DNA from: Tanytarsus gracilentus
Taxonomy: Eukaryota; Arthropoda; Insecta; Diptera; Chironomidae
NCBI GenBank assembly: GCA_038502055.1
Contig: JAXRKN010000030.1
Coordinates: 496,001 to 560,000, forward strand
Length of the DNA stretch: 64,000 bases
Reading direction: 5' to 3'
Of this stretch, positions 54,273 to 64,000 are shown in pieces. The position numbers and the translations under genes are program-made. Position 1 is the first letter of the stretch. Every line of letters begins with the position of its first letter. Below the pieces are notes generated by a model. The model had not been told where the DNA came from, did no database searches, and saw only the letters and a list, made by a program, of their open reading frames with translations.

Positions 54273-55984
54273 ATGTGGTTTTTATTAATTTTATTTATTT
54301 TCCTTTTTGGATTTTTATGGCTTAAAAAATATTTTCTGTATTTTGAGAAAATTGGATTTCCATTCGTGCCGGGGTGAGTTGGAAAATTATTAAATTAAAA
54401 TATCAGATGTTGAAGTTAGTTGAATTTTTAATCAAATAAATATATTTTAGTCAAAAATTTAAATTTCTAAAATTCGAAAAAAAATCGACTAATTTAAATT
54501 TTTAGTCGACTGAAAAACTTCAACCTCTGAAAATATTTTAATTTTTTTCTTTAATTTTATCAGAAAATTCCCGATGGGCTCGACTGGCGGTGTTGGTATT
54601 AGTGAGCACACAAGCGTGTTCATGAAAAGAAATTACGACAAATTCAAGAATGAATCACCGGCTTTTGGTTTGTTTATCATGACGAAAAAAGTCATCGTGC
54701 CGACCGATCCGAAACTCGTTAAAGAAATTTTAATTAGAAATTTTGAAAGTTTTCACGAACGCGGATTTTACATAAACGAAAAAACTGATCCACTTTCGAA
54801 TAATTTATTTTTTACGAGCGGTCAACATTGGAAGGATTTGAGAGCGAAGTTGAGTCCGACATTCACGAGCGGTCGAATGAAAATGATGTTTCCGATTGTC
54901 GAGTCGAAAGCTGATCGAATGATTGAATTTTTAAAATCACAAATTGGCGTTAAAAAAACAATCGATCTTAAAGAAGTTTTTGCATCCTACACGATTGAGT
55001 CAATCGCATCAGTCGCTTTTGGAATTGAAGCCGAATGTCTCGGAAATCCCGAAAATGAATTTAGAAAAGCTGGAAAAATGGTTTCCGAACCTTCTGGCTA
55101 TGAAAATATGAGATTGACTTTTGCATTTGTTTTCGAAGGTTTGGCAAAATTATTCAACATGAAATTCAATCCGGATGAAGTTACAAATTTTTTTATGGGC
55201 GCTGTTAAGGAAACTTTTGACTATCGAGAGAAAAATAAAATCGAGAGAAATGATTTTTTTCAACTCGCGATGAATTTGATGAAAACTGATGAGAATTTTA
55301 GTTTTGAAGAATTGGCCGCAAATTGTTTTATTTTCTTCTTTGCTGGTTTTGAAACAAGTTCATCGGTCTCGACTTTCATGACCTACGAACTGGCGCTCAA
55401 TGAAGAAATCCAGGAAAGACTTCGCGATGAAATTAATGAAGTTTTAGAGCGATTCAATAGTGAAGTCACTTATGATGCGATCATGGACATGAAATACCTC
55501 GACATGGTCTTCAATGAAACACTCCGTCGATGGCCGGTCGTGGACTCGCAATTTAGAAAATCAACTCGAGATTTTGCGATCCCAAACTCAAATTTGGTCA
55601 TTCCAGGTGGAACTTTTTTATTAATTCCGACTGTTGGCTTGCACAACGACGAACGATTTTGGGATGAACCTGAAAAATTCGATCCTGAAAGATTTAACGC
55701 AGAAAATGTAAAGAAAATTGTTCCGTTTTCTTACATTCCATTTTCAGAAGGACCGAGGTGAGTTTTTGGATATTTTAAATTTTTAATATTTAAAAATATT
55801 TCACAGAATTTGCATCGGTCAACGTTTCGGTGTCATGCAGACGAAAATCGGCATCGTGAAACTTTTAACAAATTACAAATTGTCGACGTGCAGTAAAACT
55901 GTCATTCCCATGAAATTAAAACCAGCTGCAGCTTTTCAAAATCCATTAGACGGGATGTGGTTGAAGCTTGGAAAAATCGAATAA
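54273..55984 (+). CDS. Cytochrome P450, clan 3 (CYP6-like), gene 5
   Basis: Exons 54273-54373, 54564-55757 and 55807-55984 give 490 residues. The short first exon encodes only the membrane anchor (MWFLLILFIFLFGFLWLKK). Then FPMGSTGGVG; C-helix QHWKDLRAKLSPTFTSGRMK; I-helix FAGFETSSSVSTF; ETLR; PERF; haem motif FSEGPRICIG. It lacks the I-helix and pre-ExxR introns of the other P450s, so exon 2 is long and continuous. Nearly identical in layout to the gene at 58994-60571, and convergent with the gene at 56242-57880. Confidence 0.92.
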
Positions 55985-56241
55985 AAAATTTGTAAAATTT
56001 TCGAATAAAAAATTTGTAAAATTTTTAATTGATGAAAATAAAAAAAATTGAAAATTATTAAAAAATCAAAATTTATTTTTAACTCACGTGATGACATGCA
56101 AGGTAAGCACGGACACAACAACAACAAAAATATTTTTTACGTCAACGAGTGACGAAGCTGAAATTTTTATCAAAAAAGATTACACAAAATTAAATCCATA
56201 AAAGGTTTTATTAATCATTGACAGATTTAAAAAAAATTATT
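55985..56241. repeat. Intergenic spacer duplicated at 60572-60800
   Basis: Contains AACTCACGTGA, TTTTTACGTCAACGAGTGACG, GAAATTTTTATCAAAAAAGA and AATCCATAAAAGGTTTTATT, all repeated in the same order in the spacer after the gene at 58994-60571. Marks a block duplication of the P450 pair. Confidence 0.8.
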
Positions 56242-57880
56242 TCACAATTTCTCGAGTTTCAGCCACATTCCGTTTTCTGGCGTTTGAACATTTCCAGCTG
56301 GTTTAAATTTCATCGGAATTGAAGTTTTTGAGCAAGTTGAAAGTTTAAAATTTTGAAGAAGTTTCACGATGCCGATTTTGGTTTGCATCGTGCCGAATCT
56401 CAAACCGATGCAAATTCTGTGAAATATTTTTAAATTTTTTAAAAATTTAAAATATCTAAAAACTCACCTCGGTCCTTCTGAAAATGGAATGTAGGAAAAC
56501 GGAACAATTTTCTTCACATTTTTCTCGTTAAATCTTTCAGGATCGAATTTTTCAGGCTCATCCCAAAATCTTTCATCCAAATGAAGTCCAATTACTGGAA
56601 TCATGATTAGAGTTCCAGCTTCAATAATTAATTCCGTGTTTGGGATTTTAAATTCTTTCGTGCACATTCTGAATTGATTATCGACAAGTGGCCATCGTCG
56701 AAGTGTTTCATTGAAGACCATGTCGAGGTATTTCATGTCCATGATTGCATCATAAGTGACTTCACCATTGAAACGCTCTAAAACTTCATTAATTTCATCG
56801 CGAAGTCTTTCCTGGATTTCTTCATTGAGCGCCAGTTCGTAGGTCATGAAAGTCGAGACTGATGAACTTGTTTCAAAGCTTAATTGATAAAAATTAATTT
56901 AAATATTTTTAATTAATTTTTTTGCCACTCACCCAGCCAAGAAAAACAAAAAACAATTCGCGGCCAATTCGTTAAACTTAAAATCTTTATCATTTTTCAT
57001 AATTTCCATTCCAAGTTGAAAAAAATCATTTCTCTTCACATTATTTTCCTCGCGATACTTCAAAGTTGCTCCAACTGTGCCCATGAAGAAGTCAGTTATT
57101 TCTTGTGTGTTGAACTTCACGTTGAAAAGTTTTGAAAGTTTGTCGAATGAAAATAAAAAGAAAAGTTTAAAATTTTCCCAAGTTGTCGGCTCAAAAACTC
57201 TTTTGCCATGTTTTCTAAATTCATTTTTGGGATTTCCAAAGACTTCAGTTTCTAATCCAAAAGCGACTGATGCGATTGACTCAGTTGTGAATGACGATAA
57301 AACTTCTTTGAGTTCAATTGAACCTTCGGAGCCAATTTGTGATTTTAAAAATTCAATCATTCGATCAGCTTTCGACTCGACAATCGGAAACATCATTTTC
57401 ATTCGACCGCTCGTAAATGTCGGACTCAACTTTGCTCTCAAATCTTTCCAGTGTTGACCGTTTGATGAAAACAAATGATACGAAAGTGGATCAGCTTTTT
57501 CATTTGATGGAATTCCATGATCATGAAAACTTTCGAAACTTTTAACGAGAATTTCTTTAACGAGTTCTGGATCGGTCGGAACGATTGTCTTGCGAGTTAG
57601 AAAAAACATCCCAAAAGCCGGTGCTTTGTGTTTGAGTTTGTCATATTCACGTTTCATAAATTCACTCGTGTGCTCTTTAGTGCCGACGCCGTTCATCGAA
57701 CCCATTGGAAATTTTCTGTAAAAAGGAAAAAAATTTCATAATATTTCGAAAAATTAAAAAATATATTTTTTGGTCAACTCACGCCGGCAGATAAGGAAAT
57801 CCAAGTTTTTCAAAATATTTAAAGTAATTCTTGATCCAAAGATATCCCAAAAATAAAAATGTCGCAATAAAAATAAACAT
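56242..57880 (-). CDS. Cytochrome P450, clan 3 (CYP6-like), gene 6
   Basis: Minus-strand exons 57783-57880, 56933-57715, 56468-56878 and 56242-56416 give 488 residues. Exon 1 is the membrane anchor (MFIFIATFLFLGYLWIKN). Then FPMGSMNGVG; C-helix QHWKDLRAKLSPTFTSGRMK; the I-helix is split at FLAG | FETSSSVSTF with a phase-2 intron; ETLR; PERF; haem motif FSEGPRICIG. Exons 2 and 3 have exactly the sizes (783 and 411 bp) of those in the gene at 61109-62749. A second, equally sized first exon lies upstream at 58469-58566 and could be an alternative start. Substrate unknown. Confidence 0.92.
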
Positions 57881-58468
57881 GATCGTTAAATTTTTGTCAC
57901 TTTATTCGTCGAACGTGAATTAAAAACTAAAACAAAATTTTTTTATATTTTATATTTTGATTGCTTTCGATAACTAACACAACTCAATATTTTAAATCGG
58001 GTTTGAAGTGTTAATTCAGGTAGGCTGACTATGTGATAGAATTTTTTTAATAAATTTGAATTTTATATAAAAATTCCATTAAATTTATCGTTTTCAAGAT
58101 TTGGAAAATTTATCCTTAATTTTAAATATTTATGTAACGGATTTTTTTGAAAAATATCAGTTCAACCTATTTAAAATACATTTATTTTTCAATGAAATTT
58201 TTTGAAGTCAATAATTGATAAGACGAACTTCAATTTTTTATCTTTAATTGACAACAACTTGAAAACTGCAAATTCAATTTAAAATTTTTATTTTTTGCTG
58301 CTTAAAATTTAATGAAAAATTACAAAATTTCCCGATTTAAAAATATAATTTTTAAGTTTGAAAATTTTTTAATTCTCAGTCTTTAGTTTGTAATTAATTA
58401 AAAAAATTCTTACTTAAAGAAATTATTTTTTAATTTACTCAAAAACTTAATTATTTCTCGCTACTTAC
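57881..58468. other. AT-rich stretch between two candidate first exons
   Basis: No coding sequence apart from the flanking exons. It would be the promoter of the 56242-57880 gene, or part of its first intron if the exon at 58469-58566 is used. Confidence 0.4.
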
Positions 58469-58566
58469 GCCGGGACATACGGAAAGCCTCTTATTTCAAA
58501 GTATGAAAAATAACTTTTCAACCAAATAAATCCGATAACGAAAAAAGTTAGAACGAAAATCCACAT
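58469..58566 (-). CDS. Lone P450 first exon (membrane anchor)
   Basis: An ATG at 58566 opens 98 bp that read MWIFVLTFFVIGFIWLKS and end in a RGFPYVPA-type hinge with a good GTAAGT donor, phase 2. Size and phase equal exon 1 of the genes at 57880, 58994 and 62749. No P450 body of its own follows on the minus strand before 57880. Either an alternative first exon for the 56242-57880 gene (spliceable in frame to 57715) or the remains of a lost gene. Confidence 0.65.
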
Positions 58567-58993
58567 TTTAATTTTTTATTTTTTTCAGTGTTGATCGATT
58601 GGCGAGCAAATTGCAACTGAGCTATTCTAAGAGTAAATACTGACAGAATGCAAAAACGCAAATAAAATATTCAAGGTCGTTTTAATAATTTGACTTCAAC
58701 ACATTGAAACTTCTAATTATTTCAAATTGATCATCAGCGTTTTAGAATTTAAAAATTTTATTTCTATTTAGATGATTCAAAAAATCTAATAAAAAATTTT
58801 TTAAACCTAAATTTTTTTTAATTTTTATATAAATTTTTAACATGCAATAAAACTCATGACAAATTCACTAAATTATGTCGCTCGACGAATTTATTTTTTT
58901 CTCTCATAAATTTTTTTATACGGCTGAAAATCAAGAGAATAAAATAATTTTTTTCTCAGTTCATTTCAAACCGTGAAAGAGTAAAAACCTAAA
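58567..58993. other. Divergent promoter region, AT-rich
   Basis: Between the lone exon and the plus-strand P450 at 58994. No specific motif recognised. Confidence 0.4.
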
Positions 58994-60571
58994 ATGTGGT
59001 TTCTCATTGTGGCAATTTTAATTTTTTTATACATTTGGATTAAAAAATATTATTCATATTTTGAGAGTACTGGATTTCCTTCAATTCCTGCGTGAGTTTA
59101 AAATTTTCTAAAATTTAAATTAAAATTAATTTTTTAACTTCACAAAAGATCTTTTCCGTTTGGCTCAACGAGCGGTGTCGGCGTCACCGAGCACACGAGC
59201 GATTTTATAAAGCGCAATTACGATAAATTTAAAAATCAAGCTCCAGCTTTTGGTTTTTTCTTTCTCGCGAGAAAAGTAATCGTTCCAACCGATCCGGAAT
59301 TAATTAAAGAAATTTTAATCAGAAATTTTGACAATTTTCACGAACGCGGATTTTACATAAACGAAAAAGCTGATCCACTTTCGAATAATTTATTTTTTAC
59401 GAGCGGTCAACGCTGGAAGGATTTGAGAGCGAAATTGAGTCCGACATTCACGAGCGGCCGAATGAAAATGATGTTTCCGATTGTCGAGTCGAAAGCTGAT
59501 CGAATGATTGAATTTTTAAAATCACAAATTGGCTCTGAAGGTTCAATTGAACTCAAAGAAGTTTTATCGTCATTCACAACTGAATCAATTGCATCAGTCG
59601 CTTTTGGAATTGAAGCCGAATGTCATGGAAATCCCGAAAGTGAATTTCGAAAAATTGGTCGTGCTGTTTCTGAACCTCCCGCATGGGAAAATATTAAAGG
59701 AATGGTTGCGTTTTCATTTGAGAAACTTGCAAAGCTTTTAAACCTGAGTTTCGCAACTAAGGAAGTCACGGAATTTTTTATGGGCGCTGTTAGGGAAACT
59801 TTGGACTATCGAGAGAAAAATAAAATCGAGAGAAATGATTTTTTTCAACTCTTGATGAATTTGATGAAAACTGATGAGAATTTTAGTTTTGAAGAAATGG
59901 CCGCGAATTGTTTTATTTTCTTCTTTGCTGGTTTCGAAACAAGTTCATCAGTCTCGACTTTCATGACCTACGAACTGGCGCTCAATGAAGAAATCCAGGA
60001 AAGACTTCGCGATGAAATTAATGAAGTTTTAGAGCGTTACAATGGTGAAGTCACTTATGATGCAATCATGGACATGAAATACCTCGACATGGTCTTCAAT
60101 GAAACACTTCGTCGATGGCCGGTCGTGGATTCGCAATTCAGAAAGTCAACTCGAGATTTTGCGATTCCTAACTCAAATTTGGTCATTCCAGGCGAAACAA
60201 CAATCATGATTCCAGTAATTGGACTTCATTTGGATGAAAGATTTTGGGATGAACCTGAAAAATTTGATCCTGAAAGATTTAACGAAGAAAATGTGAAGAA
60301 AATTGTTCCGTTTTCTTACATTCCATTCTCAGAAGGACCGAGGTGAGTTTTTAGATATTTTAAATTTTATAAATTTCTTAAAATATTTCACAGAATTTGC
60401 ATCGGTTTGAGATTCGGTGTCATGCAGACGAAAATCGGCATCGTGAAACTTTTAACAAATTACAAATTGTCGACGTGCAGTAAAACTGGCATTCCCATGA
60501 AATTAAAACCAACAGCAGCATTTCAAAGTCCTTTAGGTGGAATGTGGTTGAAGCTTGAAAAAATCGAATAA
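58994..60571 (+). CDS. Cytochrome P450, clan 3 (CYP6-like), gene 7
   Basis: Exons 58994-59091, 59149-60342 and 60394-60571 give 489 residues. Anchor MWFLIVAILIFLYIWIKKYY; FPFGSTSGVG; C-helix QRWKDLRAKLSPTFTSGRMK; I-helix FAGFETSSSVSTF; ETLR; PERF; haem motif FSEGPRICIG. Exon sizes 98, 1194 and 178 match gene 5 (101, 1194, 178), and long stretches of the second half are almost identical in bases, suggesting recent duplication or gene conversion. Residues about 110-160 instead match the genes at 56242 and 61109 (SQIGSEGSIELKEVLSSFTT), so this gene is a mosaic of both lineages. Confidence 0.92.
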
Positions 60572-61108
60572 AAATTTGAAAAAAAATTTTTATTTGAGGA
60601 AATAAAAAAATTTGAAAATTATTAAAAACCCAAAATTTTAATTTTAACTCACGTGAATAAAGTCGATAAGCATGGACATAACAACAGCAAAAAATAATTT
60701 TTACGTCAACGAGTGACGAGGCTGAAATTGTTATCAAAAAAGATTACGAAAAGAATTTAAATCCATAAAAGGTTTTATTACTCATTGACAACTTTAGTCA
60801 TCGAGTAAACATCAATTACCAGATATGAAAGGGAAAATGAATTGAAAATGAATTAGGGAAATTTTTCTTTTAAAAGGGGTAGGTAAAGATCTCTTAAAAT
60901 ACGAAAAATATTTTTTCACCCAAATTTAAATTTTTCTTCTTACTTCGTCGAGTGATGATTAAAAACCGAATTGAACCGTGAGAAAAAATATTTTTATTGC
61001 GTTTTTATCTGCTGACAAATACTTTTTAATTAAGACTCAATTAACTGCATCAATTTTATTTAATTTCCACAATCATGTCAATGTAGAAGTGATTTGATGG
61101 AAATTTTT
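60572..61108. other. Intergenic; first part duplicated from the 55985-56241 spacer
   Basis: The first ~220 bp repeat the spacer downstream of gene 5. The remainder is AT-rich with nothing recognised. Confidence 0.6.
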
Positions 61109-62749
61109 TTACTCAATTTTTTCAAGCTTCAACCACATCCCGTTTGATGGAGATTGAAATGATGCATTTGGTTTTAATTTCATTGGTATTAAAGTTTTAC
61201 TGCACGTCGACAATTTGTAATTTGTTAAAAGTTTCACGATCCCGATTTTCGTCTGCATTGTGCCGAATCTCAAACCGATGCAAATTCTGTGAAATATTTT
61301 TAAAAATTATTTAAAATTTAAAAAATTTTATTAAAACTCACCTCGGTCCTTCTGAAAATGGAATGTAAGAAAACGGAACAATTTTCTTCACATTTTCTTC
61401 GTTAAATCTTTCAGGATCAAATTTTTCAGGTTCATCCCAAAATCTTTCATCCATATGAAGTCCAATTACTGGAATTGAAATGTAAGTTCCGCCTGGAATG
61501 ATCAACTTTGAGTTTGGGATCGGAAAATCTCTTTCACATTTTCTAAATTGCGAATCCACGGACGGCCACTTTCGAAGTGTTTCATTGAAGACCATGTCGA
61601 GGTATTTCATGTCCATGATTGCATCATAAGTGACTTCACCATTGAAACGCTCTAAAACTTCATTAATTTCATCGCGAAGTCTTTCCTGGATTTCTTCATT
61701 GAGCGACAGTTCGTAGATCATGAAAGTCGAGACTGATGAACTTGTTTCGAAGCTAGATAATAAAAATTAAGATAAGAATTTTGATAAAATTTTAAAACTC
61801 ACCCAGCCAATAAAAACAAAAAACAATTCGCGGCCAATTCGTTAAACTTAAAATCTTTATCGGTCTTCAAAATGTTCATCACGAGTTGAAAAAAATCATT
61901 TCTCTCGATTTTATTTTTATCTCGATAGTCCATCGTGTCCTTAACAGCGCCCATGAAAAAGTCGGTAACTTCTTTCGTATTAAAACCCATATTGAGAAGT
62001 TTTGCCAAATTTTCGAATGAAAATGCAATGAAAGATTTCATAGTTTCCCAAGTTGAAGGATCAAAAACGGCTTTTCCAATTTTTCGGAATTCATTTTCAG
62101 GATTTCCATGACATTCAGCTTCAATTCCAAAAGCGACTGATGCAATTGATTCAGTTGTGAATGACGATAAAACTTCTTTGAGTTCAATTGAACCTTCAGA
62201 GCCGATTTGTGATTTTAAAAATTCAATCATTCGATCAGCTTTCGACTCAACAATCGGAAACATCATTTTCATTCGGCCGCTCGTGAATGTCGGACTCAAT
62301 TTCGCTCTCAAATCTTTCCATACTTGACCTTTAGTGAAAAATAAATGAACTGACAATGGATCAGCTTTTTCATTCACTGGAAATCCATGATCGTGAAAAT
62401 TGTCAAAACTTCTGATTAAAATTTCTTTAACGAGTTCTGGATCGGTTGGCACGATTGTCTTGCGAGTGATAAAAAACATCCCAAAAGCCGGTGAATTATT
62501 TTTAAACTTATCATAATTGCGTTTGATAAATTCACTTGTGTGCTCACTAACACCGACGCCACCGATTGATCCGAACGGAAATTTCCTAATAAAGATTAAA
62601 ATTTTGATTATTTATAGGTTGAAAAATTTAATAAATAAAAATAAATCTCACCCAGGCACGTATGGAAATCCAATTTCTTTAAAATATGAATAAAATTTTT
62701 TCAGCCAAATGTAAGCAAAAATTAAAATTGTGAGAATTAAAAACCACAT
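61109..62749 (-). CDS. Cytochrome P450, clan 3 (CYP6-like), gene 8
   Basis: Minus-strand exons 62652-62749, 61803-62585, 61342-61752 and 61109-61286 give 489 residues. Anchor MWFLILTILIFAYIWLKK; FPFGSIGGVG; C-helix QVWKDLRAKLSPTFTSGRMK; I-helix split FLLAG | FETSSSVSTF; ETLR; PERF; haem motif FSEGPRICIG. Exon layout equals the gene at 56242-57880 (98, 783, 411, about 178). Convergent with gene 7. Substrate unknown; cluster members like these are often induced by food toxins (family knowledge). Confidence 0.92.
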
Positions 62750-62937
62750 TTTGAGTTTTTAGACGTTTTCCGGTTAAAATTTTATCGAACACTGAAAAAT
62801 AAAATTCATGAGAGTGCAAAAATTGTCAAACAAACACATTTAAAACCTCGATTAGATTAGCAGATAAAAAATATTAAATTTGGTGGTAAAAAGTTCATGG
62901 ATTCTGAGATTTTGGCCAGTCTTACTTTACTGACACG
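62750..62937. other. Intergenic, AT-rich
   Basis: Upstream of gene 8; no motif recognised. Confidence 0.35.
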
Positions 62938-63036
62938 CCGAAAGTGGATCGAATTCTTGGTGGAAAATAAATCCGCGATCGTGAAAATTTTCAAAAATTT
63001 TAAGGACAATTTCTTTAAGCAGTTTGGGATGGGTTG
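62938..63036 (-). pseudogene. Short P450 relic
   Basis: The minus strand reads THPKLLKEIVLKIFENFHDR then GF and, a few residues on, FDPLS. This matches the TDPELVKEILIRSFDNFHDH-GF...ADPLS block of the neighbouring P450s. It is followed by a stop, and no other P450 part is seen nearby. Confidence 0.75.
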
Positions 63037-63295
63037 AAATTAGTGATGAAAAATTCTGAAATATGGTAAAATCATCTAATTGGTACAGATAGTTAAAATA
63101 TATTCAAACTTTTATCCACATACAAAAATAATGTAACGAACACAAAATGATAAAATAATTTTTTTTCGGTCATAGAACATGTCGAATTTATTACTGACAT
63201 GACAGTCGAATGATTAATTGAAATCATGTCACACAAATAAATCGCTGATAATTTTTATTTTAGTTCATTTTCTTACTCTTCCTAGAAAACTCAAA

Positions 63296-64000
63296 ATGAA
63301 AAGTTCAACAACTAATAAAATATTTTTAACTTTAACTTATTTTTTAGGCGTTAATTTTCACTCACAAAAGAGTATTTCGAAAAGTTTTGTTGCACTTTAT
63401 GTGATTATAAATTTTTGGAATTTATATTTTGCTTTTTATCACTCAATTAAGATGAAATGGTATGTAAATAAAGGAATTTACACGCTGATTGGAATTTTTC
63501 AAAGCATGATTCCATTTTTCATGCAAAACTTTCTCATTTTTCGTGCTTTTGTTTTGAAAAATGATCAAAGTGAAATTTTAAGCGATTTGTGCGAGAAAAA
63601 TTTTCTGTTGCGAGTTTTTTTTATTTTATTTGTTAGATTTTTAAAATTGGCTATTTCACCTAAATTAATTGACGTTTTTAATTTGCAGACAATTTTTTCG
63701 GAATTAATTTATTCGAGTAATGATTTAATGTTCATTTATTATGTGGATTTAATGACTGAAAAACTTGAAATCATTAAAAATAAAATTAAAAACGAAAATT
63801 TAAAATTAATTAATCGAGAAATTTGTGAAATTTTAATTGCAAAGAGGAAATTACTTTCGCGCTATTCACTTGACATTTTCATCACTTTCACTTATAATTT
63901 TCTACTTTTAATTATAAGTTTTTATTGGTTTTTAATGCGATTAACTTTTAATCACTTTAAATATTATTATCAATATGGCACATTTTTGCACTTCATTGAG
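63296..64000 (+). CDS. Gustatory-receptor-like membrane protein, 5' part
   Basis: From the ATG at 63296 an open frame runs to the window edge (235 residues, no stop). Hydrophobic helices lie at about 24-48 (SFVALYVIINFWNLYFAFYH), 58-80 (IYTLIGIFQSMIPFFMQNFL), 106-120 and 195-215 (YNFLLLIISFYWFLMRL), separated by Lys/Glu/Asn-rich loops. The loop before the last helix (LMTEKLEIIKNKIKNENLK, then REICEILIAKRKLLSRYSLD) has the spacing seen in insect gustatory receptors of the 7TM_7 family. The typical C-terminal TYhhhhhQF signature would lie beyond the window, so the call rests on general layout. Such proteins are ligand-gated channels in taste neurons. The first exon is unusually long and uninterrupted, as common in dipteran Grs. 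Confidence 0.62.
   Translation, partial: MKSSTTNKIFLTLTYFLGVNFHSQKSISKSFVALYVIINFWNLYFAFYHSIKMKWYVNKGIYTLIGIFQSMIPFFMQNFLIFRAFVLKNDQSEILSDLCEKNFLLRVFFILFVRFLKLAISPKLIDVFNLQTIFSELIYSSNDLMFIYYVDLMTEKLEIIKNKIKNENLKLINREICEILIAKRKLLSRYSLDIFITFTYNFLLLIISFYWFLMRLTFNHFKYYYQYGTFLHFIE

Overview
The window looks like a piece of a compact, AT-rich insect genome. Genes are split by short GT-AG introns (about 50-130 bp), and the set is animal and insect-like: takeout/JHBP proteins, divergent ionotropic receptors, an imaginal disc growth factor, clan-3 cytochrome P450s and a gustatory-receptor-like gene. A nematoceran fly such as a non-biting midge (Chironomidae) is my inference from gene style and composition; nothing in the sequence proves the species.

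Layout. 1-3.5 kb: two takeout/JHBP genes flank a secreted helical-mucin-lectin gene. 4-6.2 kb and 15.4-17.6 kb: two related divergent ionotropic receptors, on either side of conserved single genes: mitochondrial RNase P nuclease (PRORP), a KLHL5-like BTB-Kelch protein, an IDGF and an HSDL2-like dehydrogenase. 17.7-21 kb: COA8, whose intron carries a 32-copy, 18-bp minisatellite, then cystinosin (CTNS). 21.8-27.1 kb: six small secreted-protein genes that share an acidic Ser/Glu/Cys motif just after the signal peptide; three are close tandem paralogs. 27.3-31.7 kb: NOSIP, MCCC2 and a secreted leucine-rich-repeat/coiled-coil protein. 32.1-33.3 kb: an inverted-end repeat element also found in an intron at 22.4-23.3 kb. 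33.6-34.8 kb: a lipase/phospholipase A1-like gene with a reading-frame break.

35-63 kb holds two lineage-expanded clusters. One is a tandem set of secreted proteins with a long helical N-terminal region, a furin-like site, DM9-like modules and a C-type-lectin-like C-terminus: one intact copy (43.0-45.3 kb), one broken by a fold-back insertion (39.4-42.7 kb) and one 5'-truncated copy that ends in a second DM9-like module (37.1-39.1 kb). The gene at 0.4-2.4 kb is a distant relative. The other is a P450 cluster: eight apparently intact genes, one pseudogene, one lone first exon and one short relic. Within it, a convergent gene pair plus its spacer has been duplicated (54.3-57.9 kb and 59.0-62.7 kb). 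The window ends inside a gustatory-receptor-like gene.

Exon joints were derived by hand from GT-AG sites, frame continuity and comparison between paralogs in the window. Total lengths were divisible by three for all genes called intact. Protein families were assigned from remembered family features, without database searches. Two otherwise good genes (takeout at 2.5-3.4 kb and lipase at 33.6-34.8 kb) are out of frame by one base, which could be real decay or sequence error.
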